Shown in pieces: positions 45,627 to 54,523 of a stretch of DNA of 64,000 nt; the stretch's first letter is position 1; each line of letters starts with the position of its first letter. The translations under genes and the position numbers were made by a program. The notes under the pieces were generated by a model that was not told where the DNA came from, searched no databases, and saw only the letters and a list, made by a program, of their open reading frames with translations. The stretch covers positions 4,712,001-4,776,000 of the forward strand of contig NZ_JBEPOH010000001.1 in NCBI RefSeq assembly GCF_040546685.1, read 5' to 3'. Origin of the DNA: Variovorax sp. OAS795 (GTDB lineage Bacteria > Pseudomonadota > Gammaproteobacteria > Burkholderiales > Burkholderiaceae_C).

Positions 45627-48600
45627 GCAGTTTGATTCCCCGTGGCACTGCCAAGCACCCCTGGCGCCTTCGCGCCGCAGTCGCCTGCGCACTGGCCGCG
45701 AGTTGCGCCGCCGGCGCCCAGTCGCTCGGGAATCCCGTCGACAGCACGACCCCGGCCAGCGATGCCGACATCCGCCCCGGTGAGCGGCTCAGTGCCTGGC
45801 TGCTGCGCCAGCCGGCCGGGACGGCGGCGCCCGGCCTCTCGTGGCGTGTTCCGCAGGAGCGGCTGGCGCAGCAATTCCTGAAGAACCAATTGCTGCTGCG
45901 GCTCGACGCGGCCTCGCGGCGCGCACCGCGCGAACAACAGGGCGAGCGCCTGCAGTTGATCGCATGGCTGCAGGGCCTGCCGGTGACTGGGCGCGTCGCG
46001 CTCGGCATCGTGGACCCGCGATGGCTCGAGGCGCATCCGGAAGAAGACCCCGTGCTGAAAGCGGGCCAGCAACTCGTCGGTCCTCCGCCCGCGCTGAAGA
46101 CGATCGCGGTCGTGCGCCCCGACGGGCAGCTTTGCCAGGTCACGCACGAGGCGGGCCGCACGGCGTGGGACTACGTGGCGGCCTGCGACTCCGAAGGCAA
46201 GCACGACTGGGCATGGGTCGCGCAGCCCGACGGCCGCACCGCGCGCGTGGGCGTCTCGCCGTGGAATGCGCATCCCTCCGACGAGCCGGCACCAGGCGCC
46301 TGGGTCTGGGCTGCGCCGCGCGGACAGGATGACCTGAACGCGCTGTCGGAGGGCATGATCAAGTTCCTGGCCACGCAAGGGCCGTCGCCGCAAGACGGCG
46401 CCATGGCCACGGCAACGCCCTTCCCGGCTGCGCGCGCCGTGCCACCAGCACCATCAGCGCCAACGGCGCAAGCCGCACCCTTCGCCCCGACCGCCATTTC
46501 GGTACGCCCCGATGCGGCGCCGCAATACCGCGCGCTCCAGTCCAGCGGCAACGACTGGGGCGAGACCGGCTTGCTGCAGACGCCCACCGCCCGCATGGGC
46601 CAGGCGGGCGACATGCGCACATCCCTCACGCATGTCTCGCCCTATACGCGGCTGAACGTGATGTTCCAGCCGCTGGACTGGCTCGAAGCCGGGTTCCGCT
46701 ACACCTCGGTCAGCAACCGGATCTACGGCATCGGCCTCAGCAACCAGGGCTACAAGGACAAGAGCATCGACCTGAAGGCGCGGCTTTGGAAAGAGTCGGC
46801 CTACCTTCCGGAGGTGGCGCTGGGTTTTCGCGACATCGGCGGCACCGGGCTCTTTTCGTCCGAGTACCTGGTGGCGAGCAAGCGCCACGGGGACCTGGAT
46901 TTCAGCCTGGGCATCGGATGGGGCTACATGGGGAGCAGCGGCAACATCGGCAATCCGCTCAACGCCCTGAGCAGCCGTTTCAAGACCCGCGTGAGCGAGA
47001 CCACATGGGGCGGCGCCAACTTCGGCCGGCTCTTTCGCGGACCCGCCGCACTGTTCGGCGGGGTGCAGTGGCGCACGCCCTGGGATCCGCTGACCGTCAA
47101 GCTCGAGTACGAAGGCAACGACTACAAGAACGAGCCGCTCCAGAACAACCAGCGGCAGCGCTCGCCCTTCAACATCGGGTTGGAGTACCGGTATGCGCCC
47201 GGCGTGACGTTCTCGGCCGGCTTCGAGCGCGGCAACAAGGTCATGGTGGGTCTCACGCTGCAGACCAACCTGGCAACGATGCAGATGCCGAAGACGGCGG
47301 ATGCACCGATGCCGCGCTTTTCGCCGCAGCCGCCTGCCGCTTCACCGGGCTGGGCGGCCACGGCGGCGGACATCGAAAGCCGCACCGAATGGACGGTGCA
47401 GCGCATTGCGCCGCAGGGCCCGATGCTGCACGTGTGGATCACCGAAAGCGCCACCGTCTACCGCACCGCCCGTGTCGAGCAGATCATCGCGGTGCTGCAT
47501 CGCGACGCGCCGGCGTCGGTCAAGAATTTTGTCCTGCACTATTCGGAACGGGGCCTGGCGCTGCACGCGCAGGTGGTCGACCGCGGCGAATGGGTCACGG
47601 CGCACTACCAGGCGCAGGCGCCGGGCGAGCTGCGCGCGGCAAGCCAGCGCGACTATGCGCCCCCGCCGCTCGGCGCCGACCAGCCGGCCCTCGACACGGC
47701 GAAGGGCGGGAGCGCCACGGCGACCGCCGCGGAAGACAAGGCACTGGCGCCATGGGAGCGCCCCGTGCAGAAATTCACCATCGGCCTCACGCCGAGCCTC
47801 GGCCAGATCCTCGGCGGTCCGAACGCGTTCGTTCTGTTCCAGGTCGGCGTGCAGGCGGTGGCGGAGTACCGTTTCACGCCGAGCACCTGGGTCAACGGCG
47901 CACTGAACCTGCGCCTCGTCGACAATTTCGACAAGTTCACCTATACCGCGCCCAGCAACCTGCCGCGCGTGCGCACCTACCAGCGCGAGTACGTCACCTC
48001 GAAGCGGCTGACCATGCCGGTGTTCCAGCTCACCCATGTCGGCCGTCTCACCGACAACCAGTACTACAGCGTGTACGGCGGTGCGCTCGAGAGCATGTAT
48101 GCGGGCGTCGGCGGGGAATGGCTCTATCGGCCCTGGCGCAGCCGCATGGCCATCGGCGTCGATTTCAACCATGTGCGGCAACGCGACTTCGAGCAGGACT
48201 TTGGCCTGCGCGACTACAAGGTCAACACCGGCCATGCGACGCTCTACTGGGACACCGGCTGGCACGGCGTGCTGGCCAAGGTCAGTGCGGGCCAGTACCT
48301 GGCAGGCGATCGCGGGGTCACCATCGACATCAGCCGGCGCTTCGACAACGGCGTGGTGCTCGGCGCCTACGTCACCAAGACCAACGTGTCGGCCCGGCAG
48401 TTCGGCGAAGGCAGCTTCGACAAGGGCATCTATCTTTCCGTGCCCTTCGATGCGCTGCTGCCGCGCTCGAACAAGTTCACCGCCAACTTCGCGTGGGCGC
48501 CGCTGGTGCGCGACGGCGGTGCGCGCCTGGCCCGGATCCACCCGCTCTACGAGATGACTTCCGCGCGGGACCCGAGCGCCTTCAAGTTCGCGCCGCCCGA

Positions 48601-48652
48601 CAGCAGCGGCCCGAAGGCGGGCGACAACATCCTGAACTTCGAGCGTCCGTAG
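45623..48652 (+). CDS. Fused YjbG/GfcC-YjbH/GfcD exopolysaccharide protein
   Basis: This 1009-residue protein combines two proteins that are separate in E. coli. After a signal peptide (VACALAASCAAGAQS) residues 45-270 match the YjbG/GfcC type (SDADIRPGERLSAWLLRQP and VGPPPALKTIAVVRPDGQ). A Pro/Ala-rich linker follows at about 270-305. Residues 306-1009 match YjbH/GfcD, beginning SGNDWGETGLLQTPTARMGQAGD and containing many amphipathic strands (DWLEAGFRYTSVSN, LEYEGNDYKNEP) as in an outer-membrane beta-barrel. YjbH is about 700 residues, so the C-terminal half is complete. It overlaps the yjbF-like stop and is convergent with the flippase gene. Confidence 0.83.
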   Translation: MSSLIPRGTAKHPWRLRAAVACALAASCAAGAQSLGNPVDSTTPASDADIRPGERLSAWLLRQPAGTAAPGLSWRVPQERLAQQFLKNQLLLRLDAASRRAPREQQGERLQLIAWLQGLPVTGRVALGIVDPRWLEAHPEEDPVLKAGQQLVGPPPALKTIAVVRPDGQLCQVTHEAGRTAWDYVAACDSEGKHDWAWVAQPDGRTARVGVSPWNAHPSDEPAPGAWVWAAPRGQDDLNALSEGMIKFLATQGPSPQDGAMATATPFPAARAVPPAPSAPTAQAAPFAPTAISVRPDAAPQYRALQSSGNDWGETGLLQTPTARMGQAGDMRTSLTHVSPYTRLNVMFQPLDWLEAGFRYTSVSNRIYGIGLSNQGYKDKSIDLKARLWKESAYLPEVALGFRDIGGTGLFSSEYLVASKRHGDLDFSLGIGWGYMGSSGNIGNPLNALSSRFKTRVSETTWGGANFGRLFRGPAALFGGVQWRTPWDPLTVKLEYEGNDYKNEPLQNNQRQRSPFNIGLEYRYAPGVTFSAGFERGNKVMVGLTLQTNLATMQMPKTADAPMPRFSPQPPAASPGWAATAADIESRTEWTVQRIAPQGPMLHVWITESATVYRTARVEQIIAVLHRDAPASVKNFVLHYSERGLALHAQVVDRGEWVTAHYQAQAPGELRAASQRDYAPPPLGADQPALDTAKGGSATATAAEDKALAPWERPVQKFTIGLTPSLGQILGGPNAFVLFQVGVQAVAEYRFTPSTWVNGALNLRLVDNFDKFTYTAPSNLPRVRTYQREYVTSKRLTMPVFQLTHVGRLTDNQYYSVYGGALESMYAGVGGEWLYRPWRSRMAIGVDFNHVRQRDFEQDFGLRDYKVNTGHATLYWDTGWHGVLAKVSAGQYLAGDRGVTIDISRRFDNGVVLGAYVTKTNVSARQFGEGSFDKGIYLSVPFDALLPRSNKFTANFAWAPLVRDGGARLARIHPLYEMTSARDPSAFKFAPPDSSGPKAGDNILNFERP

Positions 48653-48664
48653 CCATGCCGACGT

Positions 48665-48684
48665 CGCCCCAGGTTTCCGGGGCG
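48665..48684. terminator. Weak bidirectional hairpin between convergent operons
   Basis: CGCCCC pairs with GGGGCG around an 8-base loop, 13 bp after the fused yjbGH stop and 36 bp from the stop of the convergent flippase gene. There is no T-run. Confidence 0.35.
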
Positions 48685-48719
48685 CCGGCGTTCGAACACG
48701 GGATGCGCGATGCGTGGAC

Positions 48720-49946
48720 TCAGCGCGCCGGCGCGGCAGCACCGGCGCCGCGCATGATGACGAACAACCAGCCGATCATCATCACCGCCATGCATGCGAA
48801 GCCGAGCGTCATGGCGTTGATGGTGTGGATGTAGGAGATGGGCGGCTTCGCCACGATCATGCCGGCCGCGAAGACCAGCGCACCGAACGCCGAGCACCAC
48901 AAAAGGGCTCCGGGGCGCGCCGCGGCCCTGAAGCCCGTTCGCAGGCACATCGTGAGGCCGAAGATGGCCGGCGCGTAGAAGAACGGCGAGAAATCCATGC
49001 CGCCGTAGTTCCTGCCGAACGCCAGCACCACCAGCTGCGGCCCGAGCAGCCCCAGCAGCACGCCGCCGATCTCGGCCACCACGAAACCGAAGAGCGCGAA
49101 CTGGATGAAGAGCCTGAAAGCCTCCCCTCGCCTGTCGGTGTTCCAGCCGGCCGCCAGCCTGGGCAGGATGTAGTAGCCCAGTGCCAGCAAGACGTACTGC
49201 ATGGGCAGCAGGAACGTGATGTAGATCTTCAGCAGGCCGCCTTGTGCCGAATCTGCCGAGGAGCCCAGCAGCAGGATCGCGCCGCCCGTCATGATCCAGC
49301 TCATGAGCTGTGAAAGACTGGCTTTCCAACCGTAGCTCGCGGCTTCCCTCACCGTCAGTGCCTGGGAATCGGCGGGCGCGGGCAGCGGTGCGATCACGCC
49401 TGTCAACGACCCGGCGATCAACACCGCAAAAGGCAGCTGGATCACCGCGATCCACAACAAAGCCTGCGTCCACGTGGCCGGCTTGGCCCCGATGAGGACC
49501 GCCACGTAGCCGATGCCGATCGCCACGCCGGAGATGCACAGCACCAGGTACCGGCGGCCGACAAGCAGCACGCTGCGAGACAGCCAGAATATCTCGTAGC
49601 CCACGATCAGCGCCACGCCGGCCCAGCTTGCCGGCCCCGGGAAGCTCGTGAACTGCCAGGCCAGGAAACCGGCCAGCGACACCGCGAGCACCAGCGCCCA
49701 GCTCCACCAGACAGCGGCAAGATTGGCGTAGTGGCGCCTGATCAGCAGGGGCTCATGGACCACCGCGGTGTGCAGGATGTACTGGAAGCTGGCAATCGCC
49801 AGGAATGCCGAGGCGATGCCGAAATCCGACGGAGACAACGCCCGCGCGAGCGCGAAGCTCAGCAGCAGCTGGCTCGCGCTGTAGATGCACTGGTCTGCAA
49901 CGGCAAGGATCGGACCGCCGAGGCGTTTTCGTATGCCGGACGCCAT
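48720..49946 (-). CDS. Polysaccharide biosynthesis flippase (Wzx/MATE-like)
   Basis: This 408-residue polytopic protein has about 12 hydrophobic segments. It includes LLLSFALARALSPSDFGIASAFLA near the N-terminus, the hallmark of the polysaccharide-export (Wzx/RfbX) group, and a repeated domain with SQLMSWIMTGGAILLLGS near residue 220. It would translocate undecaprenyl-linked repeat units. It is the last gene of the minus-strand exopolysaccharide operon, 3 bp after the glycoside hydrolase. Confidence 0.85.
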   Translation of the reverse strand: MASGIRKRLGGPILAVADQCIYSASQLLLSFALARALSPSDFGIASAFLAIASFQYILHTAVVHEPLLIRRHYANLAAVWWSWALVLAVSLAGFLAWQFTSFPGPASWAGVALIVGYEIFWLSRSVLLVGRRYLVLCISGVAIGIGYVAVLIGAKPATWTQALLWIAVIQLPFAVLIAGSLTGVIAPLPAPADSQALTVREAASYGWKASLSQLMSWIMTGGAILLLGSSADSAQGGLLKIYITFLLPMQYVLLALGYYILPRLAAGWNTDRRGEAFRLFIQFALFGFVVAEIGGVLLGLLGPQLVVLAFGRNYGGMDFSPFFYAPAIFGLTMCLRTGFRAAARPGALLWCSAFGALVFAAGMIVAKPPISYIHTINAMTLGFACMAVMMIGWLFVIMRGAGAAAPAR

Positions 49947-49949
49947 CCC

Positions 49950-51230
49950 CTAGTCCGCAATGGAGAACAGCACCGGATAGCTGGAAGCCTTGGCCGCAAC
50001 GCCCCCTTCCACCGGGCTGCCGCAGCTTCCGTGATGCACCTGCGGAAAGAAGTCGACGCGCGTGCACTTCTTTCCCCTGGCTGCGGGAATCAGCACGTTC
50101 TGCTCTGCGTTTTGCGTCCACACCACGTGCAGCAAGGTCGTTCCGCGGCTCAGCACCAGCTTGTTCAGGCTGCCGTTGCTGTCGTACGAAACCTTTTTCG
50201 AAGTGCGTGCAATCTTGAGGAATTCGGTCAGGCTCGAGAAGGCTTCCTTCTTCTCGCCGCCTTTCGACTTGAGGCCGAAATTGTCTTCGCGCGAAACGGT
50301 GGAGGTTCCGCGGTCCTTCCAGGCGTAGAGGTTCAGTAGCTTGATGCCCGCGGCGACGTTGGTCAGGTATTCACGCAGGATCAGCGAGGCCTGCATGTTG
50401 CGGTCGCGCACGGGCAGGTACGACGCGTAGCCCCATTCCGACGCCACGATGCCGACCTTGCCGAGCTGCATCTCGTCGAGCCTCGCGCGAAGGCGGGCGT
50501 AGTCGCCCACGGCCGTTTCCGGCACCGAGCGGTAGGGGTGGATCGAGATGTCCGTCAGGCAGTTGGCCTTGGCGCCCGAGACGAAGGCGTTTTCAAGCTG
50601 CGGCGGTACCTGGCCCGCATTGAACGGAAGCTTCGCGAAGCCGAAGCCCATGACGATCTTCGGCGGGCTCTTCAGCTGCGCGATGCTGCTGCAGAACTCC
50701 GCGGTCGCGGTCTCGAAGTTGGAGAACAGCGCCGGGTTCAGGAAGGTCTTGTGGTCGGGCTCGTTCCACAGCTCCCAGACCGCCACGTCGGCGGCATGCG
50801 CGTTCATGAATTCGGCCGCAAAGTTCGCGAACAGCTTTTCCCTCTGGCCACCGCCCGGGTCCGACGGCTCGTGGCCCCAGATCTCCCGGCCACCGAACAG
50901 CGTGACGATGGCCTCGAGCCTTGCGTTCCGCACGCGGCGGATCAGTTTCGAATAGTCGATCTGGGCCGGGTTGACGCTCTTGATGGGCGGCCGCACACCG
51001 AACCGGACCAACTCGAACCCCGCGGCCCTGATCTCGTTCAGGTCTGCGTCGGAAATGTCGGCCGGGTCGATCTGCACGCTCAGTGCGGTGGGATAGTCGG
51101 TGCCGAGATCGGCGATGCCGCGCGCCTGGGCCGCACAGGACACCGCCGCGATAGCGGCCGATGCGCACAACAGCCTGAAGAGGCCCGGCAGGCGCTGCAA
51201 GGCGCTGGCAACGAACGAAGACTTCATCAT
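49950..51230 (-). CDS. Glycoside hydrolase of the GH39/PslG type
   Basis: This 426-residue protein has a signal peptide (about residues 1-37) and a TIM-barrel domain. VWELWNEPDHKTFLNP near residue 150 supplies the catalytic acid/base Glu of clan GH-A, and KVGIVASEWGYASYLP near 265 supplies the nucleophile Glu. The nearest family I recognise is PslG of Pseudomonas, which trims Psl exopolysaccharide. The ATG at 51230 overlaps the preceding stop (TGATG); a second ATG is at 51227. It lies between glycosyltransferase and flippase genes. Confidence 0.78.
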   Translation of the reverse strand: MMKSSFVASALQRLPGLFRLLCASAAIAAVSCAAQARGIADLGTDYPTALSVQIDPADISDADLNEIRAAGFELVRFGVRPPIKSVNPAQIDYSKLIRRVRNARLEAIVTLFGGREIWGHEPSDPGGGQREKLFANFAAEFMNAHAADVAVWELWNEPDHKTFLNPALFSNFETATAEFCSSIAQLKSPPKIVMGFGFAKLPFNAGQVPPQLENAFVSGAKANCLTDISIHPYRSVPETAVGDYARLRARLDEMQLGKVGIVASEWGYASYLPVRDRNMQASLILREYLTNVAAGIKLLNLYAWKDRGTSTVSREDNFGLKSKGGEKKEAFSSLTEFLKIARTSKKVSYDSNGSLNKLVLSRGTTLLHVVWTQNAEQNVLIPAARGKKCTRVDFFPQVHHGSCGSPVEGGVAAKASSYPVLFSIAD

Positions 51231-52297
51231 CAAAGCACCGACTCCTTGTACAGGTCGACGATGGCGGAGTTCATCCGGTCGGCGGTGTATTTCTTCTCGA
51301 AGATCCTTCGCCCCGCCCGCCCCATCCGCGCCATGTCATCAGCCGGGATCTGGTCGATCTCACGGAGCATTTCGTCGATGCGTTCGAGCGGAAACAACCG
51401 CCCGCTGCGGCCGTCTTCGACGATGTCCACGAGCCCGCCCACGGCCGACGCGAACACCGGCTTGCCTCTTGCCATCGCCTCCACCGCGACGAGCCCGAAG
51501 CCCTCCCATCGCGAGGGAACGATGATCGCGTCGCAGGACCGGTAGGCCGCCTCGAGCGCGTCCTTTTCGAGCCATCCCTTGAATTCGATGTCCTCGGACG
51601 GGACGAGCGAGAGATCGTTTCGAACCGCGCCGCCGACGACGACCAGCTTGAAGCCGGGCCGCACGCGCGCATAAGACTCGAGCAGTGCATCGATGCCCTT
51701 TTGCCGATCCAGCCGACCCACGAACAGGAGCCGCCGGGTGTGCGGCAGTTGCCGCTCGGGTGCGCCCTGTTCCAGCAGCGCCGCCGCCGGGGTGATCCCG
51801 TTGGGGATGCACCGGCAGCGCTTGATGCCGAATTTTTCAGCGATCCGCAGCTCATGGTCGCTGATGCAGATGATGGCGTCGCTCCAGTACGAAAGCAGCC
51901 ATTCGGTCCACCGGTAGATCGACTTCTTGTACGAAGGGCCGATCTGGTCGAACGCCCAACCATGGGAGCAGTAGACGATCTTCGTCTCCTGCGGGACCTG
52001 CCCGAGGAGCGCCATGGCGCGGACGATCCCACCGGCAATGGAGCTGTGCAGGTGAAGCACCGAAGGACGCTCGGTCCGGATGATCCTGCGTACTTCGGCC
52101 GCGTAGCTGGCGAGCGCCAACGGACTGCGCGCGGTTGCAACCACGTGGGTGTCCTTCGAACTCAGCCAATCCACCGGGCCCGGCAGGATGAACTTGGCCT
52201 GCGTGATCACCGGTGAGTTCTGCTGGAATCCGGAGACCATCCGAAGGTAGGTTTCCAGGCCGCCCTTGAGGGTCTCGGCAATGTGCAATATCTTCAT
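51230..52297 (-). CDS. Glycosyltransferase family 4 protein
   Basis: This 355-residue GT-B enzyme has an N-terminal MKILHIAETLKGGLETYLR, the acceptor-binding region, and the GT4 C-terminal signatures LLFVGRLDRQKGIDALLESYA near residue 190 and PSRWEGFGLVAVEAMARGKPV (the Glu-x7-Glu motif) near 265. It adds a sugar to the exopolysaccharide repeat unit in the cytoplasm. Donor and acceptor cannot be told from sequence. Confidence 0.9.
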   Translation of the reverse strand: MKILHIAETLKGGLETYLRMVSGFQQNSPVITQAKFILPGPVDWLSSKDTHVVATARSPLALASYAAEVRRIIRTERPSVLHLHSSIAGGIVRAMALLGQVPQETKIVYCSHGWAFDQIGPSYKKSIYRWTEWLLSYWSDAIICISDHELRIAEKFGIKRCRCIPNGITPAAALLEQGAPERQLPHTRRLLFVGRLDRQKGIDALLESYARVRPGFKLVVVGGAVRNDLSLVPSEDIEFKGWLEKDALEAAYRSCDAIIVPSRWEGFGLVAVEAMARGKPVFASAVGGLVDIVEDGRSGRLFPLERIDEMLREIDQIPADDMARMGRAGRRIFEKKYTADRMNSAIVDLYKESVL

Positions 52298-52307
52298 CGC
52301 CGCTCCC

Positions 52308-53456
52308 TCAGATCAAGGCATGGATGCCGGCAACCACTTCGCGCTTGAGCAGCTCGAGGGTTTGCCGGTCGGGGGTTTTTTCGTTCAGGGCACCCAGCAC
52401 CGACTCCTCGAGTTTTTCGATGCGCGGCGACAGGTCGAACAAATAGCGCTTTCGCTTCGTCAATTCGAAGAAGGATTCGACTTTTTTGTCCCAATTCATC
52501 CCCACCGATGGAATGTTCAGGCTGTATGCAACGATGTTTGCGTGCAGCCGATGGGCCACAACGCATGAGCAGGCGCTGATCAGGGAAACGAGTTCATCGG
52601 GATGCCGCGGAACGAAGAAGCCGGATTTCAGCGCGCCCGATTCCGATGAAATTTCGCTCAGCACCTTGTTGTCTTCGGAGGCGCCATTGGTGAAATAGAG
52701 CACGCGGTTGCCCCGCGCGCGCAGCGCATCGGCGAGCGCGGCAAAAAACTTGGCGGATTCGGTCGAATTGGAGTTCGCGTACTCCGAGTTCATGACCAGC
52801 GCGTCGAGGCTGCTGACACAAATCCCGATGTCCCAGTTTTTTTCAGGAGAGAGTTCCTCTGCGAATGCGTCGGCGCAGACAAGCGCGGGATCGGGGACGA
52901 CCCGGATGCTGCTTCTGGGAACCCTGAAATGCGCATGCAGGTTGTTGGCCGAGTCCTGGTCGCGGGTGGCATAGAACACTGGCCGGGCGTTCTCCATGAA
53001 GCGCTTGACCAGGAAGCGGCCCCAGAACGACCATTTGCCCGTGACGCCCACCGACACGACCACCACGCGCTTTCCGCGCAGCAGCCTGCTGAGGAAATAG
53101 AGCTTCGACGGAAAATTGAGCGCCACGTCGCAAAACAATTGCCCGCCGCCGATGACCACGAGATCGGCGTCGCTGACCGCGGCCTTCCAGTTCTTGCGCC
53201 AGGCCAGAAAATAGCCCTTGAGGCAATACAGGAAGACGATCAGCGAACGCAGCAGCGAAGGCAGTTTTGCAAAGAGCTCGAACGCGCCGCCGCCCCGGAG
53301 GTTTTCTTCCTGGAATCCCGCACGGCCGGCAATGTCCAGGAATTCGACCTTGGCGTCCGGATATTTGAGCCCCGCAATGTGCGCCAGCGATGCCGCAATC
53401 ACCCCGTCGCCGAGGTTGTCGCTGAACGGCACCGCGCAGATCAGGATCTTGTTCAT
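52308..53456 (-). CDS. Polysaccharide pyruvyl transferase family protein
   Basis: This 382-residue protein has the family features MNKILICAVPFSDNLGDGVIA at the N-terminus, DLVVIGGGQLFCD near residue 97, a CSCVVAHRLHANIVAYSL block near 310 and the C-terminal part with SVGMNWDKKVESFF. It is the family of WcaK and CsaB that adds pyruvate to a sugar. The coding sequence looks less GC-rich than its neighbours, which suggests acquisition. The ATG at 53456 has no strong ribosome-binding site; a longer frame starts upstream with a less likely codon. Confidence 0.82.
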   Translation of the reverse strand: MNKILICAVPFSDNLGDGVIAASLAHIAGLKYPDAKVEFLDIAGRAGFQEENLRGGGAFELFAKLPSLLRSLIVFLYCLKGYFLAWRKNWKAAVSDADLVVIGGGQLFCDVALNFPSKLYFLSRLLRGKRVVVVSVGVTGKWSFWGRFLVKRFMENARPVFYATRDQDSANNLHAHFRVPRSSIRVVPDPALVCADAFAEELSPEKNWDIGICVSSLDALVMNSEYANSNSTESAKFFAALADALRARGNRVLYFTNGASEDNKVLSEISSESGALKSGFFVPRHPDELVSLISACSCVVAHRLHANIVAYSLNIPSVGMNWDKKVESFFELTKRKRYLFDLSPRIEKLEESVLGALNEKTPDRQTLELLKREVVAGIHALI

Positions 53457-53469
53457 CGCGATGCCGGTT

Positions 53470-54183
53470 TCACCTTGAACCATGGCCCACGGCGACCACC
53501 CAGATGGTCCTGAGGAAGATCCCGATGTCCCTGCCGACGGACAGCGTCTCCACGTAGGTGACGTCCAGCGCCACGCGTTTCTTGTAGCTCAGCTGGTTGC
53601 GGCCGCTCACCTGCCAAAGCCCCGTGATTCCGGGACGCACGGCGCAGTAGAACGACCAGTCGGCGCCGTACAGGCTCTTCTGGTCGAGCATGCAGGGCCG
53701 CGGGCCGACCAGGCTCATGTCGCCCACGAGCACGTTCCAGAACTGCGGCAGTTCATCGAGGCTGGTCTTGCGGATGAACTTGCCGAAGCGGGTGATGCGC
53801 GGGTCGTTTTCCAGCTTCTGGTAGTCGTCCCACTGCTGGCGCGCCACGGGATCGCTCGCGAGGTGCTCCTCCAGGATGCGGGCCGAGTCCGGCAGCATCG
53901 AACGGAACTTGTAGAACCTGAACACGCGCCCGCCGCGCCCGAAACGCGGCTGCGAATACAGCACCGGGGCCCCCGAGCTGATGAAAACACCCACGGCGAT
54001 CAGCACATACAGCCAGCCGAATGCACTGAAGAAAAACAGCGACGCTGCAATATCCACCGCTCTTTTTCCGGCGCGCAGCATGGCCGGGTGACGAACCTTG
54101 ATCCACGCCATCTCGCCTGCGATTGCGCTGCCCACCTCTTCGCCCCCTGGTGCGAGCGTCTCCTCGCGAGGGAAATTGGTCAT
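53470..54183 (-). CDS. Priming sugar transferase (bacterial sugar transferase family, WcaJ/ExoY type)
   Basis: This 237-residue protein has one N-terminal membrane helix (about residues 40-62, FFFSAFGWLYVLIAVGVF). The catalytic domain of bacterial sugar transferases has the motifs YSQPRFGRGGRVFRFYKFRSM, TSLDELPQFWNVLVGDMSLVGPRP and RPGITGLWQVSGRN. It links the first sugar-1-phosphate to undecaprenyl phosphate. I chose the ATG at 54183, with GGAG 7 bp upstream; the ATG at 54189 is too close to it. Confidence 0.93.
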   Translation of the reverse strand: MTNFPREETLAPGGEEVGSAIAGEMAWIKVRHPAMLRAGKRAVDIAASLFFFSAFGWLYVLIAVGVFISSGAPVLYSQPRFGRGGRVFRFYKFRSMLPDSARILEEHLASDPVARQQWDDYQKLENDPRITRFGKFIRKTSLDELPQFWNVLVGDMSLVGPRPCMLDQKSLYGADWSFYCAVRPGITGLWQVSGRNQLSYKKRVALDVTYVETLSVGRDIGIFLRTIWVVAVGHGSR

Positions 54184-54242
54184 ATGCATGCTCCGTTTTC
54201 ACGTGGGTGACGAAAACGGATTTGCAGATCGAGAACTCTCAT
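54180..54242 (-). CDS. Possible 20-residue leader ORF before the sugar transferase
   Basis: An ATG at 54242 opens a frame of 20 codons (MRVLDLQIRFRHPRENGACI) whose TGA overlaps the sugar-transferase ATG (ATGA). The ribosome-binding site (AAAGG, 11 bp upstream) is weak. It could be a translated leader that couples to the next gene, or a chance frame. Confidence 0.25.
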   Translation of the reverse strand: MRVLDLQIRFRHPRENGACI

Positions 54243-54523
54243 TTTCAGGAGTACCTTTCGTCTTACAAGCCGGCGCTTGCCCCCTTCGGGGTTCGATGAC
54301 ACGTGGCAATCCATTGGCGAGCCCATGCGGGCCCGTCAGGTGAAGCCTTGAAGGTTGCACAGCGCGGCAATCAGCGCGCTTGCGGTGAATTCAAATACCT
54401 AATACAAAAGAATGACGCAATGGCCGTAAACCTTTTTTATTAGAATTTATTGGCGGTACTGATCGGCGCGTTATGCGGCAATTGCCACAATTCAATTTAA
54501 TTTTCCCAGAAAGCCGCCCTGCA
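54243..54523. other. Intergenic leader between wzc and the sugar transferase
   Basis: No gene is evident. Two small hairpins (CAAGC/GCTTG and CCCC/GGGG pairs) lie at about 54268-54290. A run of A/T-rich DNA at 54390-54460 could hold a second promoter for the downstream half of the operon. I looked for JUMPstart/ops and cyclic-di-GMP riboswitch patterns and did not find them. Confidence 0.5.

Noticed and set aside
54243..54523. JUMPstart/ops element or cyclic-di-GMP riboswitch upstream of the sugar transferase
   Set aside because: The conserved core patterns are absent on both strands.
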